From: SAR202 cluster bacterium bin22
Lineage (GTDB): Bacteria; Chloroflexota; Dehalococcoidia; Lucifugimonadales; UBA3495
NCBI GenBank assembly: GCA_002238505.1
Contig: MPMM01000002.1
Span: forward strand, 186,001-250,000
DNA length: 64,000 nt
Direction of reading: 5' to 3'
The position numbers were made by a program, and so were the translations under genes. The notes under the pieces were generated by a model. That model saw nothing but the letters and a program-made list of their open reading frames with translations, did no database searches and was not told the DNA's origin. Positions 43,304 through 52,351 of this stretch are shown one piece after another (within the stretch, counting starts at the first letter, position 1; each line of letters starts with the position of its first letter).

Positions 43304-44065
43304 ATGGATCTGGGATTAGCGGAAAAGGTGGTGTTCATTACCGGCGGCGGCCACGGCATCGGTCGAGCCTTTGCCCTGGCCTTTGCTGAGGAGGGCTCCT
43401 CAATAGCAATTGCCGAACTGGACCAGCAACGGGCCGAATCAACGGTCACCGACATTCGTGAGCAGGGAGGCAACGCCATTGCCGTTCCCTGCGACGTGAG
43501 CGACAGTTCCCTGGTGCAGGCGGCGGTGGCCCGCACCGTGGAAGAGTATGGCAAGATCGATATCCTGGTGAACAACGCCGTCAGTCCCAACCTGACCGGT
43601 TCCCTGGAAGAACTGGACGACATGGACTGGGACCACAACTTTGATGTCAACGTAAAGGGCAGTTTCTACTGCTTCAAGGCGGTAGTTCCCCATATGAAGG
43701 AACGCCGCTACGGCAAAGTTGTGAGCATGGCCTCTATTGTGGGGCGGCGGGGTTCGGCGGAGCCCACTTCGGCGGCCTACTCCGCCTCCAAGGCCGGCAT
43801 CATCGGTCTGACGGCGACAATGGCGCGGGAACTGGGTCCCCACAACATCAACGTTAATGCCATCGCCCCGGGCAGCATCAACACCCCTCGCTGGCGCGAC
43901 GCCCGGAACGACGAGCAGGTCAACCGCACCGTCAACGCCACCGCCCTGAAGCGGCTGGGCGAGGCCGATGACATTGTCGGCATGTGCCTGATGCTGGCGT
44001 CAGACCGCTCATCCTTCATCACCGGCCAGGTGGTAACCATAGACGGCGGAATGCTGTGCATGTAA
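43304..44065 (+). CDS. Short-chain dehydrogenase/reductase
   Basis: A 253-residue classical SDR. Cofactor motif is TGGGHGIGRAFALAFAEEG (TGxxxGxG form), NNAVS follows at about residue 90, and the catalytic Ser-Tyr-Lys set appears as SMASIVGRRGSAEPTSAAYS followed by ASKAG (Tyr155/Lys159 region). The C-terminal GQVVTIDGGMLCM matches typical fabG/FabG-like 3-ketoacyl reductases, but the neighbourhood suggests a catabolic diol or alcohol dehydrogenase. AGGAGG lies upstream of ATG 43304. Confidence 0.88.
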   Translation: MDLGLAEKVVFITGGGHGIGRAFALAFAEEGSSIAIAELDQQRAESTVTDIREQGGNAIAVPCDVSDSSLVQAAVARTVEEYGKIDILVNNAVSPNLTGSLEELDDMDWDHNFDVNVKGSFYCFKAVVPHMKERRYGKVVSMASIVGRRGSAEPTSAAYSASKAGIIGLTATMARELGPHNINVNAIAPGSINTPRWRDARNDEQVNRTVNATALKRLGEADDIVGMCLMLASDRSSFITGQVVTIDGGMLCM

Positions 44066-44108
44066 TGGGAAGCGGCGGGAGTGAAGAAGTTCCTGGCGTC
44101 CGACGCCC

Positions 44109-45563
44109 CTACTCCATTTCCAGGAATTCCTGCACCCACTCGGTAGCGGGTTCCTTGTCGTAAAGGCTGTACAGCACCGCCGCGTTGCGGATGTGGTCGC
44201 CGCCGAAATACCGCTCGTACAACACTTGCCTGGAGGCAAACGAACTGCAGCAGGTATCCCAGGCCAGGCGGAACAGGCGTACCCGCTCCTCGGCAGTGGC
44301 GGTATCCGTGTCCAGGTACTGGCGAATGTCGTCGGCCAGGGGGCCGTTAAGGTCGGCCTCGGTGGGCAGCGCCATCAGGCTGCTGGAACCCAGGAAGTGC
44401 ATAATCTCTGCCATGCGGGGGTACATCTGGATGAAAAGGCTGCGGGCCACCAGCAGGGGCATGTAGGGCGGGCACATCACGCCCCACTGGTCCACCTTGG
44501 CCTCCACTTCCGCCGTCTTCAACAGGGCACGGGTAATTTCCAGGTTCTGGATAACCTCGGCCACCATCTGCTGCACCTGTTGCAGCTGAGTGGAGCCCAG
44601 GGTCCGCGTCATCAGGTTGGCCAGGCCCAGCATGAACTCGCACTTGACCACGTTCTTGGTTACCACCTGGTGGCCGGTATGAGCGTTGCGGTTGGTGGCC
44701 TCGGCCCAGGTGTTGGCCAGTTCAACGTCGCCTAGCAGAAAAACTCGTTCCCAGGGCACCAGCACGTTGTTGAAGAAAACCACCGCGTCCATTTCCTCGA
44801 ATCGGGAGCCCAGCGGGTGGTCAAAGTGGGAGCGGCCCAGGTCGAAGCTCTCCCGGCACATGAACTTCATTCCAGGAGTGTTGCAGGGCAGGGCGAACCC
44901 GAAGGCGTAGCGTTCCCCGGCATCCCCCGGCAGACGGTGGGTGCGTGCCGGATAGACTATGATCTCGTCCGACAGGGGCCCCAAGGTGGCCAGCACCCGC
45001 GCTCCGTTCACCACGATGCCGGCATCGGTCTCCTTGACCACGGCCAGCGCTACGTCCGTGCGGTCTTCCAGGGCGGTTCCCACGGGATTGCGGCTGCGCT
45101 GCAGGTTCACCAGGGTATGGGTCAGGGTCAGGTCGTTTTCCCGGATGTGCTCGAAATAGCCTTCGATGTTCTGCTTGAACTCGGGGCGGTTCTGGCCGCA
45201 GAACTCACTGGCCGCCGCCATGGACATCACGGCCACGTTCAGGAAGTCCGGCGTCCGGCCCATCATGCCCCGGGTAATCCGGGCCCAGTGACGGATCATC
45301 CTGCCCCGCCGGTTCAGGTCGTCATGGGTCCTGGGGATTATGAATGACAATCCAACCTGGTCCCCGGTTGATGGGGACTTGAAAGTCATCTCGGGCCCGA
45401 TTTCAGGATGGTGTTGCAGGTCGTAAAGGGAAGCCAGGGTACGCGCGCCGTTGGCCAGAGTGGGGTGGGAAGTGGGGTCCTTTATCCGCTGGCCCTCCAT
45501 GTAAATCTCAGGTGGGGACTCCCGCAGGCGTTCCAGGTAGTCCGCTCCCGTCCTGGCTGGCAT
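44109..45563 (-). CDS. hpaB: 4-hydroxyphenylacetate 3-monooxygenase-type oxygenase (HpaB)
   Basis: A 484-residue FADH2-dependent hydroxylase, the large component of a two-component system that ortho-hydroxylates phenols. Seen: TGADYLERLRESPPEIYMEG at the start, AVMSMAAASEFCGQNRPEFK, HTLVNLQRSRN, and the EMDAVVFFNNVLVPWERVFL segment near the flavin site. The C-terminus ends in ATEWVQEFLEME. The reductase partner (hpaC) is not in the window. Genes on the two sides (SDR; Rieske and LigB) suggest that it feeds a catechol-type intermediate into ring cleavage, which is inferred. Confidence 0.85.
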   Translation of the reverse strand: MPARTGADYLERLRESPPEIYMEGQRIKDPTSHPTLANGARTLASLYDLQHHPEIGPEMTFKSPSTGDQVGLSFIIPRTHDDLNRRGRMIRHWARITRGMMGRTPDFLNVAVMSMAAASEFCGQNRPEFKQNIEGYFEHIRENDLTLTHTLVNLQRSRNPVGTALEDRTDVALAVVKETDAGIVVNGARVLATLGPLSDEIIVYPARTHRLPGDAGERYAFGFALPCNTPGMKFMCRESFDLGRSHFDHPLGSRFEEMDAVVFFNNVLVPWERVFLLGDVELANTWAEATNRNAHTGHQVVTKNVVKCEFMLGLANLMTRTLGSTQLQQVQQMVAEVIQNLEITRALLKTAEVEAKVDQWGVMCPPYMPLLVARSLFIQMYPRMAEIMHFLGSSSLMALPTEADLNGPLADDIRQYLDTDTATAEERVRLFRLAWDTCCSSFASRQVLYERYFGGDHIRNAAVLYSLYDKEPATEWVQEFLEME

Positions 45564-45627
45564 AAGGAACCTCCTATCTAATGCAAGGTGCGAACTGGCT
45601 CTCGGAAAAGCAAACGGGCCTTGTTCG

Positions 45628-46161
45628 TCAATGATTAACGAATGTGTTATATGGGGTGCACAATCTTAAGTGGGCATAAACCTCGAAAATAGCCTGCTCG
45701 CACGGGTTCGTTATTTCAACTACTTGCACGCGCATTTTCTGAACTCCCTGCTTGGCTTCGACGAAAAAGCGCTGAAAGTCTCGCTCACTCTTAATCGTGC
45801 CAATTTTTAGGTTCCTAAATTCCTCGTTCTGCCACAAATCTCTCATTGAGCTGAATTGGTACTCGCGGTGCCTTCTCTTAAAGAATTTTTCCTTGGCTAA
45901 AATGCAAGCAAACGCAGCAGAGTTGGCAGAACTTCCTTTTCGTCCGTGAATTTGCAGCCTAGTGATAAGATTGTCGCTTCGGCCTACGTACATCGGCCTG
46001 GACCAATTCCAGAATAGGTACACGCCTGAATTGCTAGCGCATATCTCACCGCAAGACTTACTAATTTCACTTCTTTCAATCAGCTTGCAACTTATGAGCT
46101 CCTCAAACCGGATGTGCAAATTCTTAAGTATCTCGTCAAGCTCAAGTCGGGAGGTTGACAT
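45628..46161 (-). CDS. GIY-YIG nuclease-fold protein, likely acquired
   Basis: A 177-residue protein with the GIY-YIG core: GVYLFWNWSRPMYVGRSDNL (GVY and YVGR), then TRLQIHGRKGSSAN with conserved Arg. The rest of the catalytic Glu is possibly in NPCEQAIFEVYAHL. It is visibly AT-richer and has different codon use from the flanking oxygenase genes, so it may have been inserted between them. A full ribosome-binding site is hard to place. Endonuclease activity is plausible but unproven; homing or repair roles cannot be distinguished. Confidence 0.75.
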   Translation of the reverse strand: MSTSRLELDEILKNLHIRFEELISCKLIERSEISKSCGEICASNSGVYLFWNWSRPMYVGRSDNLITRLQIHGRKGSSANSAAFACILAKEKFFKRRHREYQFSSMRDLWQNEEFRNLKIGTIKSERDFQRFFVEAKQGVQKMRVQVVEITNPCEQAIFEVYAHLRLCTPYNTFVNH

Positions 46162-46179
46162 AGTCTAAGCTCCTAATTT

Positions 46180-47475
46180 CTAACTTGTAACTTGTGCACC
46201 TGGGTGCATCAACTCCAGCATCTCCTCCTTCCAGTGGGAACCCTTGGGCAGTATCCCCTCGATGGCCCGGGCGTTGTAGTAAGTGGGCGCCACGCCTGGG
46301 GGCGTTCCGCCGTCGGCCACCGTCTGGACGGCCTGGAACAGAAGGCGGCGCGCCTGGATGATTGCCATGTCGCTGCGGGTGAGGTTTTCCCGGCTTCGGT
46401 TCACGATGGGGCCCATGCTCTCCTGTACGGCTACGTCCTGGGCGTTGATGCCGTTGATGCCGGTGAAAGTCTCGTACTTCTGCACCTGCCGGTCGATCAG
46501 CCAGTCGTTCTCCCGGTTGCCCTTGCTTCGAAAGTCGGGCAGCATATCGTCGGGCCCTCTGCCGTAACCCCGCTCAAACTCCACAAAGTCGTCGTCGGTA
46601 ATGGGCTCGGGACCGAAGCTGTACACCCAGTTGTAGATCATGCAGTTGGAGTCGTCCATGGGCACCCACATGTGGCCCGCGATCATCTGCTGGGCGGCCC
46701 CTCCCTTGTACGCCGACTGGCGGGGGCGCGCCTGATGGAAAGGCATAACGTACTGGTAGGTCCGCACAAAGTCGCCCCTCTCTCCCAGGTCGCGGATGCC
46801 CACGTACCGGAAGCCGTAGTCGGTTACGTCCACCTCCAGCGAGGGAGCGCCGCCGGTAACAAAGTCGGTGTTGACCCCGATGCCCGGCTTGTTGGTGTCC
46901 ACGGTAATAGTGCGATGCAAGATAGGAGCGTGGGCCGTGTCTATGCCACCCTCCAGGGCCTGGAGCCAGTTGCAAGCCTGCCGGTTCTTGGAGATCTTCC
47001 GGTGGGTCTCGGGTACGGTGGCCCACTCAAAGTTTGGCGGTGGCGGTGGCTGGCTACCTTCCTCGCCCATGTACGCCCAGATCACCCCGCCCTGCTCCAG
47101 CGTGGGATATGACTTGATACCCACCTTGGTGTGGTAGTCGCTGTCCGGCGGTTCATTCATCATGTCGAGGCAGTTGCCCTCGACGTCGAACTTCCAGCCG
47201 TGATACACGCAGCGCAGGCCGCATTCCTCGTTGCGGCCCAGGAACAGGGACGCCAGACGATGGGGGCAGTATTCGTCCAGCAACCCCACCCGGCCGCTGG
47301 TATCCCGAAAGGCCACCAGGTCTTCCCCCAGCAATCGTACTCTTTGGGGAGGGCCGTCCGGCTCCGACAGTTCCGACGACAGCAGGGCCGGCATCCAGTA
47401 GCAGCGCATAACGTCACCCATCGGGGTGCCCTGGTCGGTTCGGGTAAGGATTTCATTCTCGGCGTGGGACAGCAT
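46180..47475 (-). CDS. Rieske-type ring-hydroxylating oxygenase alpha subunit
   Basis: A 431-residue oxygenase. The Rieske [2Fe-2S] motif is CPHRLASLFLGRNEECGLRC followed by VYHGW (CxH...CxxH) at about residue 70. The mononuclear iron motif is GGIDTAHAPILHR (Asp-x2-His-x4-His) around residue 180. It resembles phthalate 4,5-dioxygenase-type and carnitine oxygenase-type alpha subunits. A reductase is not adjacent. ATG 47475 follows AAGGAGG; an upstream extension to 47496 is possible. Together with the extradiol dioxygenase it could start and complete ring opening. Confidence 0.9.
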   Translation of the reverse strand: MLSHAENEILTRTDQGTPMGDVMRCYWMPALLSSELSEPDGPPQRVRLLGEDLVAFRDTSGRVGLLDEYCPHRLASLFLGRNEECGLRCVYHGWKFDVEGNCLDMMNEPPDSDYHTKVGIKSYPTLEQGGVIWAYMGEEGSQPPPPPNFEWATVPETHRKISKNRQACNWLQALEGGIDTAHAPILHRTITVDTNKPGIGVNTDFVTGGAPSLEVDVTDYGFRYVGIRDLGERGDFVRTYQYVMPFHQARPRQSAYKGGAAQQMIAGHMWVPMDDSNCMIYNWVYSFGPEPITDDDFVEFERGYGRGPDDMLPDFRSKGNRENDWLIDRQVQKYETFTGINGINAQDVAVQESMGPIVNRSRENLTRSDMAIIQARRLLFQAVQTVADGGTPPGVAPTYYNARAIEGILPKGSHWKEEMLELMHPGAQVTS

Positions 47476-47518
47476 CTTGATCCTCCTTGGCAACACTTAT
47501 ACCAAAGTCAGGTGGCTA

Positions 47519-47914
47519 TCAGCCCTGTTCTTGTTCCAAGTTGGGGAGTTCGCACCCGATCTCTTCCAGGTCCGCTCCCCAGCTATCATACAGATCATCC
47601 ATTTCATCAATGGCCCGCATCTTCTCGCGGTTGCTGGCGTCCAGGTTGTTCTGCAGCGAATCGGTAAGTTCTTCCATCCTGTCGGAATTGGTTTCCATTA
47701 CTCTTGTAGCTTCACTGCCACCGGAGAACACCTCATCAACAGAACACTTGAGGTTTGCCACCGCTATTGCTGCAATTCGGTAGATGGATTCTTCCGCTGC
47801 CTGGGTCACCTCTTCATCGGAGGGGCCGCATCCCACATTGAGCGCCAGCAGCATGGCCAGGATTATGGGAGCAGCTTTGCCAGGCGATAACCTGCTGAAT
47901 ACGCCTAGGTCCAC
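47519..47914 (-). CDS. Small lipoprotein, unknown function
   Basis: A 131-residue protein with a signal peptide (SPGKAAPIILAMLLALNVGC) ending in a lipobox LNVGC, and an acidic mature part (GPSDEEVTQAAEESIYRIAA, DEVFSGGSEATRVMETNSDR). The start is uncertain: GTG 47914 overlaps the dioxygenase gene by 10 nt, and TTG 47935 is an alternative. It is co-oriented with the dioxygenase upstream and the Rieske gene downstream. Function unknown. Confidence 0.6.
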   Translation of the reverse strand: MDLGVFSRLSPGKAAPIILAMLLALNVGCGPSDEEVTQAAEESIYRIAAIAVANLKCSVDEVFSGGSEATRVMETNSDRMEELTDSLQNNLDASNREKMRAIDEMDDLYDSWGADLEEIGCELPNLEQEQG

Positions 47915-48894
47915 TGGGCAAAGCCCATGGCACAACCGGTTCCAGCCGGCGAGCGGTAGCAGGGCACGTAATCCACCACCTTCATATCCAGGTGTTCAAC
48001 TGCTCCAGCAACGGCAATCCAGTTGCGGATTTCCGAGTTGCCGGAATTAAGCTTGTCCCGTGGGATGGAGGCAAGTGCCCCGGCGTCCCGATTTTCCATT
48101 GCCTTCAAGACCTGGTGGTCCAGGTCCTCGTCGATGACGAAGTGGCTCAGCCCACCGGAGGCCACAACGGCAATTCGGGCGTCGTTCTTCCACTCCTGTA
48201 TTGCGGCGCGCACGGCCTGCCCCAACTCGTAACACCGCTGGGGCGTAACCTGGTTGGGGGGATAGTAGGTGTTGACCATTATGGGGAGGGCAGGAATAGG
48301 CTTCTGCCGCAATATCCGTTGGTACAAATAGCCAAAGGCGTGGCCCATACCCTGACCGTCGGGCAATCGCCGTGAATGGGAGACGTCAAACTTCTGGTCA
48401 ACCAGGTATTCAATGATGTGTCGCCCCAGGTCGGAGGCGATGGGGTAGTCAATTTCGCGGTCGGCGAACCAGCCCCAGGCGTTAGCCTTTCGGAAGGCGG
48501 GCGCAGCATCCGGAATATTGACGGGGACATTACGGAGGGTGTCTCCCCAGTAAACCAGCATAGCCGGCATGTTGCCTTCGTTAAACAGTTCAAGCTGGTC
48601 GTCGCCGATCATAACCACAATGTCGGGCGCCGTCGCTTCCAGGGTTGAACCCAGGGTGGCTATCCCCTGCTGGCACGCCTGGTATCTGGTCTCCATGGTG
48701 TCGGCGCCCAGTTCCTTATCAATGACTGCCCGATCCACTGTGGACAGCAACTCTTCAAAAGAATATGGCTTACCATCAGCGGCCCACAATTCCTGGTGGC
48801 GCTTGTCACCCTCGCCATAGGGCAGCCACATTTCCGAGGGGGTACTGAGTTGCGGACTGTGGGAAGATCCCAGTCCCAGGACGATATCAGCCAT
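47905..48894 (-). CDS. Extradiol ring-cleavage dioxygenase, LigB type
   Basis: A 329-residue class III extradiol dioxygenase (LigB/protocatechuate 4,5-dioxygenase beta type). The start IVLGLGSSHSPQLS carries a conserved His near residue 12, and later His appear in NTYYPPNQVTPQRC and ASGGLSHFVIDEDLDHQ; the family binds Fe(II) with two His and a Glu. Opens catechol-type rings in meta position. The frame extends to 48933, but ATG 48894 has a GGAGG element just upstream. It lies in the same direction as the Rieske oxygenase gene. Confidence 0.87.
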   Translation of the reverse strand: MADIVLGLGSSHSPQLSTPSEMWLPYGEGDKRHQELWAADGKPYSFEELLSTVDRAVIDKELGADTMETRYQACQQGIATLGSTLEATAPDIVVMIGDDQLELFNEGNMPAMLVYWGDTLRNVPVNIPDAAPAFRKANAWGWFADREIDYPIASDLGRHIIEYLVDQKFDVSHSRRLPDGQGMGHAFGYLYQRILRQKPIPALPIMVNTYYPPNQVTPQRCYELGQAVRAAIQEWKNDARIAVVASGGLSHFVIDEDLDHQVLKAMENRDAGALASIPRDKLNSGNSEIRNWIAVAGAVEHLDMKVVDYVPCYRSPAGTGCAMGFAQWT

Positions 48895-49196
48895 TGTTGC
48901 CTCCGTTTCCTGCAATGCCCCCTGGGGGATCAATAGTTTCAGGTCGAGTCTATCCCCGGGTTTTAAGGGTTTGGCTTGAGTTTAGCACAGGCACGGGCTT
49001 CGTTAAACGAAGAAGCTGAAGGCAGGGAAGGTCTGCTGCGGCGATGGCAATGACGGTCGCTACCCTGCACGTGAATTTGGGGGTGGGGCAGGCAGTCCGT
49101 CAGGCTGGAGGTCAAGAGTTGTCCCCGTTGCGTAGGCCGGTAATTTGGTAGAATTGCCTTCGATGCAATTCTTACTCCGTAGCAAGGGAGGAAACC
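48895..49196. other. Divergent intergenic region
   Basis: About 300 bases between the LigB-type gene (minus) and the S51 peptidase gene (plus). No gene recognised. A weak plus-strand candidate promoter (TTGCGT 49128-49133, TAGAAT 49149-49154, spacing 15) lies 43 nt upstream of ATG 49197. Confidence 0.4.
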
Positions 49197-49874
49197 ATGG
49201 CTGGACCGATTGCACTGGTTGGGGGAGACGAATTTCGCCGCTACTGCGGAGAGATGGACCAGGAGATTATGGCGGCTACCGGTAAGAATCCTGCCCGAGT
49301 GGTTGTGCTTCCTACCGCCGCAGTGAACGGTCCCGTGAAGGCCGCCCACGACGGGGTTACGCACTTTTCCGGGCTCGGTGGAAACGGTCAACCGTTGATG
49401 ATTCTTGACAGGGAGCAGGCCAACGATTCTGAGATGGTTCAGAGGCTTGCCGGGGCTGAGGTTATCTACTTCACCGGCGGGAATCCCAATCACCTCCTGG
49501 AAACCCTGCAGGGTTCCCGGTTGCTGGATGCCATAACCGAAGCCAGGGCAGGGGGAGCGATACTGGCGGGTTCCAGCGCGGGTGCAATGGTAATGGGTTC
49601 GGTAATGCGTAGGCCACGGGCCGACGAGTGGGTGACCGGACTGGGAATCGCCCAGGGCATTTGCGTTCTGCCTCATCACGAGCGCAGCAATCCTGCGGAG
49701 GTGGCCCCGCTAATCGAGGATCACCTCTCGGACAGCATGGTCATATACGGTATCGACGCCCAGACCGCATGCCTGGGTAGCCCCGGCGATTGGAAAGTTA
49801 TTGGCCACGGCAAGGTGACGGTGTACCGGCAGGATGGCTGGCAGGTGTATCAGTCGGGTGAAACCATCAGGTAG
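49197..49874 (+). CDS. Peptidase S51 family protein (cyanophycinase/dipeptidase E-like)
   Basis: A 225-residue Ser peptidase-like protein. Family marks: ARVVVLPTAAVNGPVKAA, EVIYFTGGNPNHLLETLQGS, and the nucleophile region AILAGSSAGAMVMGSVMRRP (Ser in GSSAG). Later GLGIAQGICVLPHHERSN has the His pair typical of the family. It is probably cytosolic, as no signal peptide is present. Substrate is an aspartyl dipeptide or cyanophycin-like polymer; not decidable. AGGGAGG precedes ATG 49197. Confidence 0.83.
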   Translation: MAGPIALVGGDEFRRYCGEMDQEIMAATGKNPARVVVLPTAAVNGPVKAAHDGVTHFSGLGGNGQPLMILDREQANDSEMVQRLAGAEVIYFTGGNPNHLLETLQGSRLLDAITEARAGGAILAGSSAGAMVMGSVMRRPRADEWVTGLGIAQGICVLPHHERSNPAEVAPLIEDHLSDSMVIYGIDAQTACLGSPGDWKVIGHGKVTVYRQDGWQVYQSGETIR

Positions 49875-49892
49875 GGACGGGGTGGCTCCGGG

Positions 49893-50513
49893 CTATCCTC
49901 TGCGCTCCCTCAGCGCGTCCCACACTTCCTGGGGACGGGAACCACTGGCGGCCAGGAGGACCAGGGTGTGGTACAGCAGGTCGGCTACTTCCCCCGCCAG
50001 ACCCTCCCGGTCGTCCTGGACTGCCGCCAGGGCCGATTCTCCGGCTTCCTCGATGACCTTTTGGGCCACCCTTGCCACGCCGTCCTGGAGCAGACGTACG
50101 GTGTAGCTGCCTTCGGGTTGCTCCCGCTGGCGGTCCTGGATGAGGGCAAACAGTTCGTCCAGAATGCCGGAACCAGTCTCAATCACTTCATAGTCTTCGG
50201 GCAAGTCGTCCATGCTGGTGTAGAAACAGGACACTTCGCCGGTGTGGCATGCCGGGCCGTCGGGTTCAACCTTGAGCAGTATGGTGTCGGCATCGCAGTC
50301 CACGTAAGCTTCGCGCAGGTTCAGATAATTGCCTGAGACCTCCCCTTTATGCCACAAGTCCTCCCGACTGCGGCTGTAGAACCAGACCTGCTCGCCTTCC
50401 ACCGTGCGCTTCAGCGACCCTGGATTCATGTAGCCCAGCATCAGGACCTCGCCGGTGTTGATGTCCTGGGCAATGGCCGGGACCAGGCCCTTTTCGTTCA
50501 GCTTGACTTTCAT
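49893..50513 (-). CDS. hisIE: Bifunctional phosphoribosyl-AMP cyclohydrolase / phosphoribosyl-ATP pyrophosphatase
   Basis: A 206-residue fusion that catalyses steps 2 and 3 of histidine synthesis. The N-terminal HisI domain shows VLMLGYMNPGSLKRTVEGEQ, WFYSRSREDLWHKGEVSGNY and ECD-type DADTILLKVEPDGPACHTGE (metal-binding Cys/His). The C-terminal HisE domain is the helical nucleotide pyrophosphatase part (AQKVIEEAGESALAAVQDDR). It is the last gene of a hisF-HAD-hisIE set. ATG 50513 begins a standard N-terminus. Confidence 0.93.
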   Translation of the reverse strand: MKVKLNEKGLVPAIAQDINTGEVLMLGYMNPGSLKRTVEGEQVWFYSRSREDLWHKGEVSGNYLNLREAYVDCDADTILLKVEPDGPACHTGEVSCFYTSMDDLPEDYEVIETGSGILDELFALIQDRQREQPEGSYTVRLLQDGVARVAQKVIEEAGESALAAVQDDREGLAGEVADLLYHTLVLLAASGSRPQEVWDALRERRG

Positions 50514-50582
50514 GGCTGTTTACCTCGTGCCGCGATAGTTGAAGGGTTGTTGCGTCGCCGGAAGCTCATGCAGATATGACGG

Positions 50583-51278
50583 CTAATCTTCCAGGACTGT
50601 AGTCAGGTCCAGAAGGCTGGTTATCTGGTAGTCTGGGACGGGCAGATCCGGGTCGGGGTCGGTGCCGGCACGGTTGATCCAGACGGCGCCCATTCCGGCC
50701 TCCTGTGCCCCCTTGATGTCTTCCAGTTGCCGGTCACCCACGTAAACCGCTTCTTCCGGCTTGACGCCGATCCTGCCAAGCAGGGTATGAAACAGTTGGG
50801 GATTGGGCTTGTAGGATTGCCCGCCCTCGGAGGACATGGTCGCGTCAAAGGGGAAAGCCAACCGGTCCAGCACAGGATCCAGAAAACAGTCGTCGGCGTT
50901 GGAAAGGACTACCACGCGGTATTTTTCAGACAGCGCTTCCAGGGCTTCCCGGGTCTCTGGATAGGGGTCCCGCTCGCCCATGTTGCTGATCCAATAGTCC
51001 GAGGCTGCTTCGGCATCGCCGGCCAGCCCCAGGGCGCGAAATGCTTCCACGAACGCATCCCGCCAGGCTGTGGTGTAGGACTGAAAGGGATACTTGGAAT
51101 CGCTGCGGGTGGTGCGAAAGCTGCCGCAGGCGTCCAGCCAGGCCTCGTTCAGCGTGGGTACCGACACGTCGAGATTCTGCTGCTCAATGATGGCCCCCAT
51201 GGCTGCGTCCCAGTGTTCGGGACTGTCCTGAAACAGGGTGCCGAAGGCATCAAATACAACCGTGGTTATCTTGGACAT
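50583..51278 (-). CDS. HAD-superfamily hydrolase between his genes
   Basis: A 231-residue HAD-like phosphatase. Motif I is VVFDAFGTLFQDS (DxFGT, nucleophile Asp), motif II is VVVLSNADDCF, and motif III/IV are SYKPNPQLFHTLL and YVGDRQLEDIKGAQEAGMGA. Domain I/IA cap type (haloacid dehalogenase-like). It lies between hisF and hisIE in the same direction, so it is a candidate for the missing histidinol-phosphatase step, but other substrates are possible. The frame extends to 51509; ATG 51278 is preferred because the longer one runs into hisF. Confidence 0.85.
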   Translation of the reverse strand: MSKITTVVFDAFGTLFQDSPEHWDAAMGAIIEQQNLDVSVPTLNEAWLDACGSFRTTRSDSKYPFQSYTTAWRDAFVEAFRALGLAGDAEAASDYWISNMGERDPYPETREALEALSEKYRVVVLSNADDCFLDPVLDRLAFPFDATMSSEGGQSYKPNPQLFHTLLGRIGVKPEEAVYVGDRQLEDIKGAQEAGMGAVWINRAGTDPDPDLPVPDYQITSLLDLTTVLED

Positions 51279-51339
51279 GGGATGGCTGATTCTCCTCCCT
51301 GAAATGGTAGGTTGTCGCGGTGACGTTAAATACCAGGCT

Positions 51340-52173
51340 CTAATCTGCCGTGGGGCGGATCGGTATGCCTCTGGAGCCCAGGTATTCCTTGGCCTGAGAA
51401 ATTGTGTAAGTCCCGTAGTGGAATATGGATGCCGCCAGGACAGCATCCGCCTGGCCCCGGTCCAGGGCGTCGTAAAGGTGTTCCAGGGTGCCCGCGCCGC
51501 CGCTGGCAATGACGGGCACCGGGACCGCGCCGGAAATTGCTGCCGTCAAACCCAGATCGTACCCCGCCAGTTGACCATCGGCATCCATGCTGGTAAGCAG
51601 GATCTCTCCGGAGCCTCGCTCCACCGCCTGAATAGCCCACTTTACGGCGTCGATGCCGGTGGGGTTGCGGCCCCCGTGAGTAAAGACTTCCCATCCGGAG
51701 GTATCGTCCAGGGCGATGGATGGATCGACCTCTCGGTAGGAGGGAGCCCCATCGCGTATTTGCTCTGTATGTACTCTCTTGGCGTCTATTGCTACGACGA
51801 TGCACTGGCTGCCGAACTGGGCTGCCCCGTCGCCGATAACCTCGGGGTTGTTGATCGCGGCAGTGTTGATGGAGACTTTGTCTGCCCCCGCATTCAGCAT
51901 GCGGCGCATGTCTTCCAGGGTTCGGATGCCGCCCCCGACCGTCAACGGTATAAAGACCTGCTCCGATACCCGCTGGACCACGTCAACCATGGTATTGCGG
52001 GAGTCGGCGCTGGCGGTAATGTCCAGAAATACCAGCTCATCGCCGCCTGCCTGGTCGTAGAGGGCAGCCAACTCCGCAGGGTCGCCTGCGTCCCGAATAT
52101 TGACGAAGCTGGTCCCTTTGACCACTCGGCCGGCATCCACATCGAGGCAAGGTATGATTCGTTTGGTCAGCAT
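51340..52173 (-). CDS. hisF: Imidazole glycerol phosphate synthase cyclase subunit
   Basis: A 277-residue (beta/alpha)8 cyclase that, with HisH, forms imidazole glycerol phosphate and [25 protein letters not shown] contains the catalytic Asp, and the second catalytic Asp is in [18 protein letters not shown]. Phosphate-binding loops include [20 protein letters not shown] and [20 protein letters not shown]. No hisH is in the window. It is followed by HAD and hisIE with short gaps. Confidence 0.95.
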   Translation of the reverse strand: MLTKRIIPCLDVDAGRVVKGTSFVNIRDAGDPAELAALYDQAGGDELVFLDITASADSRNTMVDVVQRVSEQVFIPLTVGGGIRTLEDMRRMLNAGADKVSINTAAINNPEVIGDGAAQFGSQCIVVAIDAKRVHTEQIRDGAPSYREVDPSIALDDTSGWEVFTHGGRNPTGIDAVKWAIQAVERGSGEILLTSMDADGQLAGYDLGLTAAISGAVPVPVIASGGAGTLEHLYDALDRGQADAVLAASIFHYGTYTISQAKEYLGSRGIPIRPTAD

Positions 52174-52294
52174 TTGACACTCATTGATTAACGTCTTCTT
52201 GTCTTTGCCTGGAAAAGTATATCATTTTCTGCCATAGTCTTTGATGGAATTCGACACAGTTACTGTTACTGGTCTGTCTCCGTTTTAAGATTGG

Positions 52295-52323
52295 TTGGCA
52301 GCCCTCATACCTTGGGCTACAAT
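52295..52323 (+). promoter_or_regulatory. Sigma70-type promoter for the GlcG/HbpS gene
   Basis: TTGGCA (52295-52300), a 17-nt spacer and TACAAT (52318-52323). Predicted start near 52330, about 22 nt before ATG 52352. Confidence 0.7.
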
Positions 52324-52351
52324 TAGCCATCTTTAGCCAGCGAGGTGCAAC

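Noticed and set aside
42964-43650. Long minus-strand frame opposite the SDR gene
   Set aside because: It overlaps a well-supported SDR gene and contains no recognised motif.
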